Source: Prunella strophiata
Lineage: Eukaryota; Chordata; Aves; Passeriformes; Prunellidae
DNA: 64,000 nucleotides
Direction: 5' to 3'
Assembly: GCA_036583965.1 (NCBI GenBank)
Contig: JAZBQD010000001.1
Coordinates: forward strand, 12,673,392 to 12,737,391
The notes under the pieces were generated by a model. The model made no database searches and was not told where the DNA came from. It saw only the letters and a program-made list of their open reading frames with translations. Positions 11,376 through 23,376 of the stretch are shown piece by piece (position 1 is the first letter of the stretch; every line of letters starts with the position of its first letter). The position numbers were made by a program, and so were the translations under genes.

Positions 11376-11465
11376 AGGGGAAACTGAGGCAGACTGACTC
11401 CTGCTGCTGCAACAAGTCTGCACAGGGAATAGCACCAGGGATCAACCACCTGGGTTCCCAATTTC
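11376..11465 (+). mobile_element. Possible MIR-like SINE fragment
   Basis: GGGGAAACTGAGGCAGACTG at about 11,378 is followed, after a CTG-rich interruption, by CAAGTCTGCACAGGGAATAG and ATCAACCACCTGGGTTCCC. These resemble MIR's 'GGGGAAACTGAGGCACAGAG...CAAGGTCACACAGGGA...GGAATTGAACCCAGGTCTCC'. It is weaker than the other two copies. Confidence 0.4.
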
Positions 11466-12550
11466 CTGAGTCATTGGGATTCCTCTGTTATGTGAAGGAA
11501 GAAAAATACCCAGAAATCCAAAATGCACATGGAAATAGGCAAACAGCTAAGTTTCCCACATCAGTACCGGCTCAGGAAAAAGCTGTTGTAGGAGCAATCA
11601 TCATTCAGTGATAATTAGATATTTTTTCCTTTTCTGGAGAAAAGTATGGATTTTGACATGTTGCTTTAAAATTGCACAAATCAGTTATGGAGGGAAATAT
11701 CTGACTAAAAAACAAAGCAAATTCCATGAACAACAATACCATCATTTTTTTCATGCAGAAGAAATAGCTTTGATTTTTGAAACAAATTTTCTTTGGGCAA
11801 GGTGGGAAGGAACAGAAAAGTTTTCAAGGCTGAGACGTGATGCAAAGTGGCATCATTTATTAAAAGATGTTTCAAGTGGTTGGGCATTAGTTTTTCAACT
11901 TTTGCTTGGAAGGAAATGGTTGAATTCCCAAGTTTTTTGTTTCATAACAGAGTGGATGTGGTGTTCATGGTCTGTGGGGTATTAGCACAGAGAAGCTGGT
12001 TCCTGAACAACTCTAGCTCTAATACTTTTAATGCCTACAGTGCCAGGCATCTCTGCCTGTTGCTGCCAGTTGAGGCTGTTAATAAAGAAGGGGTTGGAAT
12101 GCTGAGGCTAGAGGAAGTTGGTTCAAGATGTTCCCTCCAGCTCTAGGTTGTATTGCTCCAGGAAGCCCCCAAGTGCTCCATGAGCCTCTGCTTAACCCTC
12201 ACTGAAACAGGTAAACTAGTAATTATTTCCTATAAAGTTTATTAGTGTCCTTGGCACATTTCAGCAGACTCAGATTAAGACCACCTTGGCCCCAAGGAGT
12301 TTGCTGGTACACTGCCACCCTCACCGGGGCTTGGCAGGAGACTTAATACAATAATTTCACAAAGCGCTTTGAGATCAGGGGATGAAAGCTGCTACAGAAG
12401 TGCAAAATATAATGATTAATTGCCTTTTCTTGGTGGGAAGTTGCTATCATCTCTTCACTTTCTATGGCTGGCAAACCGGAGGGAGTATTTAACTTTTAAA
12501 AAAACCAACATCTTTACAAAGTAACAAATTAAGATGCAAATCTGGAGGGG
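11466..12550. other. Unique non-coding DNA, no gene seen
   Basis: AT-rich unique DNA. Overlapping frames at 11,608-12,146 (up to 125 codons) have no recognisable domain and are matched by antisense frames. No transposon was recognised. Confidence 0.5.
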
Positions 12551-12602
12551 TTTTTTCCCCTCTTCTTTTTTTTTTTTTCCCTCTCTCTCTCTTTTTCTTT
12601 TT
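12551..12602. repeat. Uninterrupted 52-nt polypyrimidine tract
   Basis: Every base on the + strand from 12,551 to 12,602 is C or T, including a T13-type run and (CT)5. Long homopurine-homopyrimidine tracts can adopt triplex (H-DNA) form, but this one lacks clear mirror symmetry over its whole length. Confidence 0.85.
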
Positions 12603-12830
12603 GCTAATTGGCAGAAAATTAATGACTGTGTTTCTGACTGAGCAGATGCTCTCGTCAAAAAAGGCAGATTTGGAATTTCTCTAACCCTCCTTTTAAAAAC
12701 ACATCAAGAAGGCAGTAGCATGTGGCAGGTCAGAAATTAAGCGAAGGTAACTGTACAGATTGTAAAGAACACAAAGGAGGTTTTGTGTGTGCATGTGAGT
12801 GACTGAGTGACTGAGTGGGGGGTGTTATTT
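12603..12830. other. Unique non-coding DNA
   Basis: Short spacer between two low-complexity tracts. It carries a small (GAGTGACT)2.5 repeat at about 12,797-12,817, followed by G-runs. No gene was seen. Confidence 0.5.
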
Positions 12831-12966
12831 CCCCCCCCCCATCTCTCCCTTTTGTTTTAACTTCCTTGCATTGGATTTTATGGGGGTTTCTGGTGGTTTT
12901 TTTTTGGTTTTTTGTTTTTTTTTTTTTTTTTTTGGTTTTTTTTTTTTTTTTTTGTTGTTGTTGTGG
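12831..12966. repeat. C10 run and T/G-only low-complexity tract
   Basis: A run of ten C lies at 12,831-12,840. From about 12,891 to 12,966 the + strand is only T and G, mainly poly-T with GG and GTTGTTG interruptions. The reading frames through it (poly-Phe/Lys) are artefacts. Confidence 0.85.
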
Positions 12967-13014
12967 CATTTTTTTTAAACCCATATTCCACTGCAGCTCA
13001 CAATTAGCAGCCAG

Positions 13015-13175
13015 GCCTCTGGGACCTAATTAACCAATTCAATTAACAAAAAAAGCATACAAGTCACCCTGACATTTGTCAGCCATTAGGAGGGATGTCA
13101 GGCTGGTAGGTTCTACCGACACATTAATGATGATTAGCTCATTTGCAGCTCACTTTTACCCCAGGTGTCCACCTG
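13015..13175. promoter_or_regulatory. Candidate conserved element with TALE-like inverted repeat
   Basis: Seen: TAATTAACCAATTCAATTAA near 13,027-13,046, then CTGACA-TT-TGTCAG at 13,069-13,082 (an inverted repeat with a 2-nt spacer), then CATTAATGATGATTAGCTCA near 13,121-13,140 and ATTTGCAG. Known: TGACA/TGTCA cores are preferred by MEIS/TGIF-type TALE homeodomain proteins, which often partner with TAAT-binding homeodomains. Inferred: a developmental enhancer core. Confidence 0.42.
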
Positions 13176-14579
13176 GAGAGACTGGCACGAAACACTCCGC
13201 AGACAGGGAGAGGAGCTGGGGCTGGGGAGAGCTTTACTGAAACTGTGGTGACCCTCAAAGGGAGTTTTGACCTTTTATTGAACGTATAATCAATAAGATT
13301 TTTGCCTCAGTTAAGAGAAGCTGCTGTCCCCTCATCTGGCTCCTGTGCTAGCTAACCTTCAGAGGAGCGCTCGCCCAATGAGCCAGGGGACCAGTGCTTG
13401 CCCCAGGGGCTGAAAACCCTTGTTTTTCAACTCCTTCAGTGGGAGAGAAGTCTTTATAAACATTTTCCTTGTCGATAGCGCTGTTTGCTTGCTTACCACA
13501 GCAGGGCTCCTTCACTTGGCTGGGGCTGTTCCTTAGTTCAAGCCAAGCCCTTTGTTCTCAGGATTGATTAACTACAGTACTCTATATAATATAGGCAGAT
13601 ATTTATATAGACATTGCTTCCGTTCCTGCCTCTGATCTCCCTTAATTTAACTCCATTTCCCCAGCAGCATTGATTTAATAATAAGTGGCTGATTGTTACG
13701 GAAATGAAACCGAGAGAAACACCGGCAAAGATCACTTCCAGGATGGAGAGATGTTTCACCCTTTGGGGATTTTCCTTCTTTTTTTTCTCAGCACCTGAGT
13801 GCAACTTTCCTTTCCTGCCCAGGGTTGACACTGGGTCACCTGAGACTGCATCTGCCTCTTGGCATCCAGGGGAGAGCCAGATGTGGCACTGCCCACGAGG
13901 GCTCCATTAAGCTGGATGGAGAAAAAGTATTGCTGAGATTTGCTCCTGAGGGACATTCATGGGGCTGGCCAGGGTTCATGGGCAGTTCCCTTGCCCTGTG
14001 GAGGCTGTGAGGGTATTTCAGGTGAGTGAAGAAGGGCACAGTTGTGGGAACACACCTCCACCATTGTGCAGGAGTCAGTGACCCCCATGAGTGACACAGT
14101 GGGATGCTGCCAGCATCCTGCTTCATCCCACCCAGCCCTCCTGCCTTCATCATCCTCCTCCAACACAGGCAGCCCAGTGTCAGCTGGGTGCTCATGGTGC
14201 TGTGTAACATAAAATGAGAAAAAACTACATGCACAGGAGTCACCAGAAGTATCCCTGAGGGCTCTTGAAGCTCCCCTCTCATTCAGACCTGTCTGACAGT
14301 GCTTTTCCTGGAGGAGCAGAGCGTATCAGTTTCTTTCTCCTTGCCTCTTCCTCTTGTCCACAGCACTGCTGGCCAGCCCTAGCCAAGAACAAACTGCAAA
14401 CTGCTACCAAGGAATATATTTCTTCCTTGATTTTGGTATTTTGCAAGTTTCCTGCCCTCAGGGTGAACTCCTCACGTGCAAAGGCAGCGACAGCCAAGTG
14501 TGGAACCCAGGCACACCATCTCCGAGCAGGGGAGAAAGCCCAGAGAGCAGTTCAAAGGCAATCGGGTGCTTTCCTTAAT
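13176..14579. other. Unique non-coding DNA, no gene seen
   Basis: No transposon or credible exon. The frames at 13,836-14,282 (minus, up to 148 codons) and 14,265-14,588 (plus, 107 codons) overlap opposite-strand frames and have no motif. The AT content rises around 13,560-13,700. Confidence 0.5.
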
Positions 14580-14835
14580 TTCAATTAAATCCTAACTGCC
14601 CCTTCACATCACCTAATCACTGAGGGGCTGATTCAGCTCCTTCTGCAAAACAGGACATGTATCAATAGCCAGAGCCAAACACTCCTTCCTGGAAATCTGC
14701 AGTGCACAATAGTAAATACAGAGAGCCGGGACTATTCATGTGCTAACAATGCAGCGGCAGCAGCCCTTTATTGTCACACACATTGTTAAACCCACAAAGA
14801 GCAACTGGTAGGTTAAATCTATTTTAGCTGGGAAA
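14580..14835. promoter_or_regulatory. Candidate conserved element with SOX-like motifs
   Basis: Seen: AACAAT at 14,745-14,750, ATTGTC at 14,770-14,775 and CATTGTT at 14,781-14,787. The last two are close together and in one orientation, the first in the opposite one. All match the SOX HMG-box core (A/T)TTGT or its complement. Flanking ATTAAATCC, CCTAATCAC and GGTTAAATC cores add homeodomain potential. Inferred enhancer; conservation is unknown. Confidence 0.35.
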
Positions 14836-15060
14836 GCTTGACAAAAATCCTTGCCACCAAGCATTTGATACTGATCACAGTGTCACATCAGGGAACAGCA
14901 AGCTCAAAAGAACGAGTCATTTTTTTTTTTATTTCTGAACTTTAGAGGCAACGGCCTCTCCTCTTCGCTGGCTCCCCAGGTCTTAGTCCTCTTAGTAGGA
15001 GGTGGTCTTTTTTTTTTATTTTTATTTTTCTTCATGCCACTCAATGAGAGCAAATTCGCA

Positions 15061-15078
15061 GGGGTGGGGAGGGGAGGG
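15061..15078 (+). other. Strong G-quadruplex motif
   Basis: The + strand reads GGGGTGGGGAGGGGAGGG: four G-runs joined by single-base loops (T, A, A). Single-nucleotide loops give the most stable parallel quadruplexes known, so folding in single-stranded DNA or RNA is very likely. It sits alone in AT-rich unique DNA. Confidence 0.85.
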
Positions 15079-18000
15079 TAAAAAAAGCAGGAAACATAGA
15101 ATGCTGTATTGAGGCAACACAGGTGGATGGGAATGTGAACAGAAGCTTCTTTCTCAAGGGAAATCAAATCCAAACCTCGGGATGGCAGCAAAGGGTGTGG
15201 CTTGCGAGGCAGCAGGACCGCTGGTGGCAAACAATCACAGCATAAATCAGCTGTCTCATACAGAGACAGCCTACCTAGAGCATCTCTCTGAAATAAACAC
15301 CTTGGTATTAACACAAAAGGCTCGACTCAGAACTCAGATGGGTCTGTTTGAGCTGCAAGCATTACTGTAACCTATTCATTTTTCCTAGGAGTTTTCTATG
15401 CAAGGGGATCAAGTGTTTTCCCCCCCTAAACACACCCCCATCTGAAATTATGCTGATTGTCACAGGCAGTTTCCACAAAGGTGTCTTTAAAAAAAAACCA
15501 AACAAACAAACTCTGGGTCTGGAAAAGGACAAAGCTCCCATGAAGAAGATGGCGAAAAAATTCTTATACAGCACCATTTGTCCCCATTGCAGGGATCACT
15601 GAATACTGCTGGGAAGGGATGGTGTGACAAGGGGACATTAGTGTTATCTAGCTGCTGGAGTCTGTCTGTTGCCTAGTGGAATATTCTTATTTAGATGATG
15701 GCAATAAGTGACTCCTTAAAAGGGTAATTCAAAGCTTCCAAAGTAGAATCCCACACTGATTTTATAACCCATGTCTTGGTTTTATAGGGACATTGAAGAT
15801 AGCTCTGTAATTGTGGATGCCTTTCATATTAAGGTGTTCCTCTTAAATTTTACAAGTGGATTTTTAGCATTTGTAGAAATGACAACTCACTGAGAGGATA
15901 AAGCCCAGGGCTCTCAACACAAACCACCATTTTTTATAACTCCCATGCCTCAGAGTTACAGGGTCAGCAGGGGACAGGAAATTACATATGCTACATTTTC
16001 TGGGAAGAGTGGATGACCTTGGGTCCCTGAAAATCCTTCTGTGTATATATGGGTGAAGAGAGGGGTCTGGATTAAAGTCTTTGGATGCAAAAGGAACTTG
16101 GAAAATGCCAATAGGCAGGATTTTGAACTACCCACCAGAGGACATCATGACTGGTGTGTCATGCAGGGAAACCTGGGATTAAGGAATTTACCAGCTAAAC
16201 CAAACTTCACATTCCAGAACACTCTAAAAGAATTTTTCAAGGGGAGGAAAAAAAAAAAAAAACAAACCAGATCTGGTTCAAAACCAGGGCTGTATTAAAT
16301 TCAGTGATCCTCATAAGCATCACGACCTCAGCTTGGGCAGCCAGGTGCCTTTCAGCTACCCCAGGGACAAGGGTAAACTGCAATTGCACCTTGATCCTGC
16401 TGTCAGAGGCTGATGTGGTTCCTACACCAAGTTTCTTTGTCATACTGCCACTCTGCTGGGAACCTTATGGCTCAATTTTATGGATGAATTTTATGCCATT
16501 GAAAGTCAGCCAGGCAGTGTGGAGAGGCTGTTTGCTCAGCCATAGCAGGAGTATCTGAAAACACTGACATCTTGTGACAGTTTGGAGTGAGATGACAACA
16601 CAAAAGAGCTGTAGAGCTGGCAGGGTGTCCGTGCCTCTTCAAGGACTGGGGATTTTAAGGAGGCTTTTACACTTATTGCCATTTTTCACATTCCTTCTGC
16701 ACCACAGCCCATTTGGAGGCCCTGCTGCTGCCAGTGTGAGCAGGTTCACATGGCACTGAAGGTGTTCAAGCCCCGAGTTTCTGTCCACCTTGTTACCCTT
16801 CAAACAAAGGTTTGATAGCCTAAATCTTGCAATAGCATCTGTAGCCCCAATGTGGGGACAGTCCCACTACCACCCTTCCTGCAACCTACAGCTCCTCCTG
16901 TTTCCCACAGACCCCTTCCCATCCAGTGATGACCCCAGGACTTTGTGGGCACACCCTGCACTGCCCCCCACACACCTGGGCACCTGCAGGAGCAGAGAAG
17001 GTGACTGACCCCCTGCCCAAATGCTGCATGAAGAATGGCAGCAGCCCCATGTCAAGTAAAACACTCTGTGTCTCAGAAAACTGGTTTTAGCTTCTTTAAG
17101 ACCACAGTGAGGAAACATCTGGCTGATGCTGCCAGTGGTGCAGAAATGGGGCAGGGCTGTGGTGTGTGTTGCTGCATCCTTGCCCAAATTGTCATCATGG
17201 CTCAAAGGGCCAATTGAGTGGCTGCCCTCCAAACCAAACCAGAGGGAAATGTGCTGTCAGAGAAGCCACACCAAGTCCCTGGTCTGGGCCAAGCCATCAG
17301 ATTCTCCAAGATTTCATCTTGTGTTCGGGTCTTTGGTTTAGATTGTTTATTTATGAAAAATAGGTATTTTTAAGCCTAGTCAGTTAAGCTGAGGTGGCAT
17401 TTCCTAGCCCAGCCAGATTTTCCTTCCCCGTGGGAGAAGTCAAGTCTCAATACACCTGGGGAATGCCAACCTCAAATGTTTAAATTCCAGAATCAGGAGA
17501 TTTGCCTTAAAATGATAAGATGAAGAAGGAATTGGAGGTGCTTATTTGCTTAGCTCTTTGCTCAGGTCTTTTGAGGAGTGAGTATCATGTTTTCAAACTT
17601 TCAAACTAGCAACCACTGTGAATGATAATTTTTTTTTTTTAAAAGAAATTACAAGATTTTCATATATTCATATGACTCCTGGAGCTGACAATTTAAGGAA
17701 AATTATCAGGACTCAAGATAAAGCTGTGAAAGCTGGTATTGTTGGGATTCAAATTGAAAGTTGTTTTGTAACTTAGCTACAGAGTAGAAAAGCAATAAAA
17801 ATAATGTGATCATAGGACATTATTTATTCCCTATCTAACACCTATATAAATACTATTAAATGTAAGAATCTTACCTAATTAGTTTAATTCCTTTTCATTT
17901 GCAGGAATATGTTATAAGGAGTATCAAATAAATAAATGTTGACAATTATGACAAACAACATAAAAGTCTTGCTGTGAAAATTTAAAGCAAATTTGTTACA

Positions 18001-18251
18001 GTTTGAAAAGAAATAGCTGGTTGAGAAACCAGTCAGTGCTTTCCAACTTCTTTTATTTAAGAGAAACTAGACTGTTTTTAAATTTCTTTCTTTGAAAGAT
18101 CCCGAGGTGTTACGAATAGTCTGCTAAGCAGAGTCCAGGTAAGGCTGATGAACTGCTTTAACCAGCTTCTGTTTCCAAAATTAAAGTTCTGTGGGCAGAA
18201 GAGGTCGTCAGGGTGGCTTGCTTTTTCCTTATTGAAGTCGTGTTTGGGCTT
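15079..18251. other. Unique non-coding DNA, no gene seen
   Basis: This region contains short A-runs (16,246-16,262; 15,489-15,497) and a GC-richer part at about 16,600-17,340 with only random frames. A very AT-rich stretch at 17,600-18,090 has TATTTATTCC, CCTAATTAGTTTAATTCC and AATAAATAAATG motifs. No repeat family was recognised. Confidence 0.5.
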
Positions 18252-18594
18252 CACAGATTTTAAAGCCAGAAGGGACTATTATGATTCTCTTGCCTGACCT
18301 CCTGCATAACACAGACTGCAGAACCTCACCCAATAATTTTCGCATCAAACCCATAACTTCTGTTTGATCTAGAGCATATCTTTTACATCAAGACTGGATA
18401 TCTTCTTAAAGACTTCAAAAGTGATGGGGAATCTACCAAGTTCCTAGATAAGATAGTTTGAATTTGTCTAACTTCAGCTTTCAATCACTGGATCTCATTA
18501 TGCCTTTTTCTGCTAGATTAAAGACTCTTCTTCCATCAGAAACCTCTTCCCATGTAGGTACTTGAAGACCTGGAGAGGGTGATAAGAGAGGATG
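18252..18594 (-). mobile_element. Ancient CR1-type LINE 3' end, reverse orientation
   Basis: Reading + to -, GATTTTAAAGCCAGAAGGGA followed by CTGACCTCCTGCATAACACA is the reverse complement of an old CR1 terminus. The order then matches the CR1 3' coding region in reverse: AGAGCATATC...TTTACATC, GTGATGGGGAATCTACCAAG, TTTGTCTAACTTCAGCTTTC, CTGCTAGATTAAAGACTCTT and CATGTAGGTACTTGAAGACC. Chicken CR1 has the equivalent phrases 'GATGGAGACTCCACAA' and 'GGTATTTATA'. This version is the one common in turtles and crocodilians, so the insertion probably predates birds. It is heavily diverged and has no open frame. Confidence 0.75.
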
Positions 18595-19171
18595 ATATTT
18601 CTTGAATGGTTGAAGAGAATGTGTCACCTTAACAAAGATAAAAACTTATCTGTGGATATTCTTTATTTTCCCCCCAGTTTAGTGCTGGTAAAAGGTGAAA
18701 CCAGCAGACTGCTCTGGTGAGCAAAGATTACTGCCAAGAATGAGGGCTACAGCATCAAACTCTGACTAACTCATTGTAAGGATTATTGTGGATTTGAAAA
18801 TGTCTGTCAATTAAATTGCCCTTCTTTTTTCCAGGTAGAGACATTATTATATAGTAGGATGCAGTATCTGCCCATATGATTGGAGATTGTGTTTTTAGCA
18901 GGCATTTAGAGTTGTAATTCACTCAGGAATGATCCATTTCACAATTTTTTATCCTTTCCTTTCTAAACACAAGCACAAGAATAGCGTCACCTCAGGCTAC
19001 GTCTGTTTTAAAAATGTTTACTACAGTCCCAGGAAAAAGTCTATTTTATGTGTGTGAATCTACATGAAGGGCTAATTTTTGCTGTAGGCTAATTGTGAAA
19101 TTACATACACTTAAAAAAAATAATAAAAACAACCAACCAAACAAGCAAAAAAATACCCACAAACTGAAATG
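18595..19171. other. Unique non-coding DNA, no gene seen
   Basis: AT-rich DNA, ending in an A-rich AACCAACCAAAC-type low-complexity patch at about 19,110-19,160. No gene or repeat family was recognised. Confidence 0.5.
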
Positions 19172-19271
19172 CAGCACCTCCATTCCCAAACAGCTCCTTT
19201 CCTGCCCATCTAAAACAGTCTCAGCACCTCCATTCCCAAACAGCTCCTTTCCTGCCCATCTAAAACAGTCT
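19172..19271. repeat. Perfect 50-bp tandem duplication
   Basis: Positions 19,172-19,221 and 19,222-19,271 are identical over all 50 bp. Each begins CAGCACCTCC and ends AAAACAGTCT. With no substitution between copies, the duplication is recent, polymorphic, or an assembly artefact. Confidence 0.97.
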
Positions 19272-22200
19272 TATTGTTATAAAATAGGAGAGGACAAAGG
19301 AAGTACAAGAAAAAAATATTTGCATGGAGGTCAGTGGCTCCTAATTCTCTCCATGAACGACCTTTTCCTCCCTCTTCAGACCACTGACAAGAATCCCAGT
19401 GATTATTTGGCCAAGGAGTTTACAGGAACACTACACTGTGTATTGTTTGTCCAAGGTGGATAGTGCTACAGAGTGTATTCAGCTGGAATGCTCCACACCT
19501 TTGTGTGAGGAAAAAAAGGAGATTATTAATGAATAGTGGTAAAACACATGGCCCTGGATTCATGTTATAAACCCTGCCATGCATCCTTTTTTACAAGACA
19601 CAGTGCTCACTTCCACACACACTGCCTGACTTGAACAGAGTAACATCCCCAAGCTCATATCTGGTGCCTTCCCAGGGCTGTGTCTTTCCAAAGGGAATGT
19701 CTAACTGTATATTATCAATGGCTTTAGGGTTAGGAAAAATTGATTTTTTTTTTTTTTTTCCATTTCATTTTGTAATTCTTGACAGGTACCAGGTGGAGCC
19801 AGGAGCTCTGCAGGATCAAGTCCTCAAAACAGAAGATGGATATGACAACAAGAATGATTTTTTTTCCACAGAAATTATTTTCTTACATCTGAAAAAAACC
19901 CCAAACCTTTTTTAACATCATGTTTCACTTTTTCCATTGTGCAAACATTCGGGATAAAGATGGAAATAGCTAATGGTATTTTTGGCCCAGCTCGGTGATG
20001 TTTTGGATAAAGATAAAATTCTGGGTGTTTCAGCAGAATTGGCTTTATCAACACCATGAGGTGCTCCAGCCTCTCCTGTGGGTTCAGCCACGTGCTGGTG
20101 GGGCAGTGGAGGTCTGGCATTCAGCCAGTGTCATCCAAAGAGCTGAAAGGGCCTGAAGAAGCTGGGAGAGGTACGTGCATACAGACAGGTCTGTTTTATT
20201 GAAACAGGCAGGGCACACAGTTTACCTTCTGGAGCCAGCATCTGCCAATACAAACTAAACTTCCAGTGCTCAGTTGGGAATTAGCCCACAGAACCCAGTT
20301 TGAAAAGCCCTGCTGGGTCTGGAACTAACACATCCCTGTTCAGCCCCAGACTCCAGGCATGCAGCAGAAAAGACCACTGTCTTTGGTGACACCCAGGAGC
20401 TCTTAAGCAAGGAATGTTAAACCAACATTGGCAAATAAATTTTTCAAGTAAAAGCTCTTGTAAAGGCCACTTATTATCCCAAGATATTTCATCAGCTCCC
20501 CATGGATATGGCAACCTGTCTCCTCACAAACAGGTGACAGCTAACACTGCTTCAAGAGATGGAAGACCTTTTTGAAAACAGGTTTCTTCCTGTACCTACC
20601 AGAAGGTGTTTTGTTGAAGAGTGTGAGTTTTCTTCCTCTCTTTTATACAAGGAAAATATTTCCCATACACCCTCACTCAAATGGCAGAGCACACCTGTTG
20701 GGGGTGCAGGGTATATTTGTAAAATCTCTTTACATTGCCTCCTCTGAAATAACTGACTCCCACCATCAAGTAAAAGTATTCTATGCAGTTTTCCTCCCTA
20801 TGTACTCCACAGATTCTCAGGATCTACATTATTAATCTTCACAGCACATAACACTCACCCAAAATTCAATGTGCTGTTCTGTAAAGGTTAGTACTCCCAG
20901 AGCTTCTTAACAAATGAGAGCTCACCAGATATTTCCTCTACTGGATGATGCTTCAGTAGCTACCAGAAATCTGCAAAATGACCTTTCACAACTGGAAATA
21001 CTGCATGGGAACCAGACTGAAGGGTGGCATTAGGACAGACCTAAACTGCATTAAAGAGCAGAGAGTATGCACATGGTCCTGTAATTCATGTTTTTATTCA
21101 AACTTACATTTAAGGCCATCCTGCATGTTTGCAACTCTTTATCCAGCCTCTTCCATGATATTTATGAAGTAATTTCTCCATGGATTTTCTTCCAGTGTCA
21201 AGAAAAAAACATTCTCCAAGGTAACAGAGCTGCACTGGAGTTTGAATTAGACAAAAAAATCTTATGCACCAGAAAAGGGCCATTTTTCTGTCCCTGTAGG
21301 AGAGTAGAAATTCTATTTGGCAAAGAAATAGAAAATTGAAAAATTCAGCTAAAATTAAAATAATTTGTAGCAAAAGTGCCATTTCTTCTGGACTAGGTGA
21401 TCTAGCAAAGGCAGTATTTCCTACTCAGTTCCTTTCTCTTTCTGTTTAAAAAGAAATAGAAAATATGAAAAGAGGAAATATTCCTGTCATGTCAGGAATA
21501 TAAATACATATTTTACATTACCCTTTCTAGCAGGATTTCTTAGTGAAAAAAAAAAAACCCAAAGTGACTTCTTTATCAAAATTTGAGAATGAGAGTAGAT
21601 TGAAGAACTTTTTTTATAATTTTTGAAAGGAAATGCAAGCTTACTGCTCCCAGGCTCCAAGATGAGCAAACTCTGTATGCTTGCTCACAGCCTGAAAAGT
21701 GAGAGTATCACCACTGCACTCTGTTCTCAGCTGCCTTCACATTTCCTGGAGTCAAGCCCTTGTGATAAGAGTCAGGACAAGGATGGGGAGAGATATTTTT
21801 TCCCAAGCAGCATAACATACAGAGCATGAAACAAACAGAAGTGGTCAAAGACCCCCCTGATGATGAGCAGGTTCCCCTGGGCCATGCCCTGATGCAGCAG
21901 CAGCAGCAGGATGACATCCTCAGGCAGGGGTTGTCACAGAGGATGTGGCACAGCTCCAGAGAAGGCATCTGGGAGAGGCAGGAAGGAAGCTGAGCTGCTG
22001 CTGGAGGAAACCTTCAAAGAGCATCACTTCTGAGGGCAAGAAATTTTGGGCTCAATGGCTTGGGGTTTTGGAATTCCCAGTGCAGACTTTGCTGAAAACA
22101 TGCTTGGCTGTTTCCTGAGCTGGTTGTCTTGGATGCTGAGCTGGGATCTTGCCTCATACTGGGCGAGGAAGGGGAGTTCCCCAGATCAGTGCTGGTGCAT

Positions 22201-23376
22201 GGTCCAATGCAGAGCATGTTTAATCTTCTGCTGGGCTTGGCTGTCCTGCTAGCTCCTGCTCTGCAGGAACCTTGCTAAGGGAGCAGAGCCTTGCAGCTCC
22301 CTGCCCTGAAGCTGTAGCAGAGACCACTGCTGGCTACCAGAACTCCAGGAGGTGTCAATGCAGCTGTAGAGCCAGAAAACCACCCCTGATGCTTTTAGCA
22401 CTCAGCCTGGCACCCCCCTGCCATTCTCTGGCTCTCTGGGCTCCCCTGCCCATGCACAGAGCAGCCTGTGCTGATGAAAGCAGCTCTCTGCAGGTGTCTG
22501 CACCAGCAGAATCCAGCAGGCTGCTGATGTCTGAGTCGGGCACTGCCTGCCCTGCAGCCCATGGGCATCCTCAGCCCCATGTCCTTCCCAGGGGTGCTGG
22601 GGGCAGCAGTCCCCCTCTGTGGTCCCCATGGCAGGTCAACCCAAACCTGCTCCACTACACCCCTGGGGGATTTTCAGCTGCAGAGACAGGTGGAGAGGCA
22701 ACAATAACAACACAATGGTTTAATTTGTGGTTTAATTCCTTCCCACTGGCACAGCAGCACCTTGAGCACAGTTAGGAAGGTGGCACCTGGGGGAATGTTC
22801 TCCAAAAAGCCTCCTCTGAAGGGCTGGACCCCTCACCATGTCCTGGTGTCCCTCTTGGAGGCACACAAAGCTGTTGCTCAGCTTGGTTTTCCTCTATATG
22901 AAATGCAGTGAGCAGAAGTAGCAACCCACTTCACAGGCATGCTGTGAGACCTCCTTAATGAATGTGCATGAAGAACCCAGGGTTGATAAATGCAAAATAA
23001 CAAATAAAGAAAACCATGGAGTCTCAGAGCACTGCTAAAGGAAGTCAAGCATGTGATGAAAAGAGGTTTTAATAGATCCTGACCAAACCTCCCTGTGTTG
23101 CAGGCCTGTGAGCAAAATGCAGTTTGCCTCATGCCACGTGTGAGGAGACTTAGAAAGCCAATTAAAACCATAAGTAAAGTCTGGAAATTTTAACTTTCTT
23201 TTTTTTCTAGCATGAGATTTTTAGGCTGTCTAATCCTAGGCATATCTGAGCTGTAAAGCACCTGTGCTGTGCTGTGGTTTGGTGATCTAGTGCTGATATC
23301 CTGGGCGGTAGCATAAAATATTCACAAAGACAAATGTGAACTGAAGCTGTACAAGCTCCCTCTACCAGCTGTGTGG
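19272..23376. other. Unique non-coding DNA, no gene seen
   Basis: Mostly AT-rich DNA to about 21,700, with a T16 run at 19,744-19,759 and an A-run near 21,547. The stretch from about 21,850 to 22,700 is GC-richer, with a (CAG)5 run at about 21,894-21,909 and overlapping random frames up to 167 codons on both strands. No transposon was recognised. Confidence 0.5.

Noticed and set aside
12730..13033. Lys-rich (-) and Phe-rich (+) frames
   Set aside because: Translations of poly-T/poly-A DNA.
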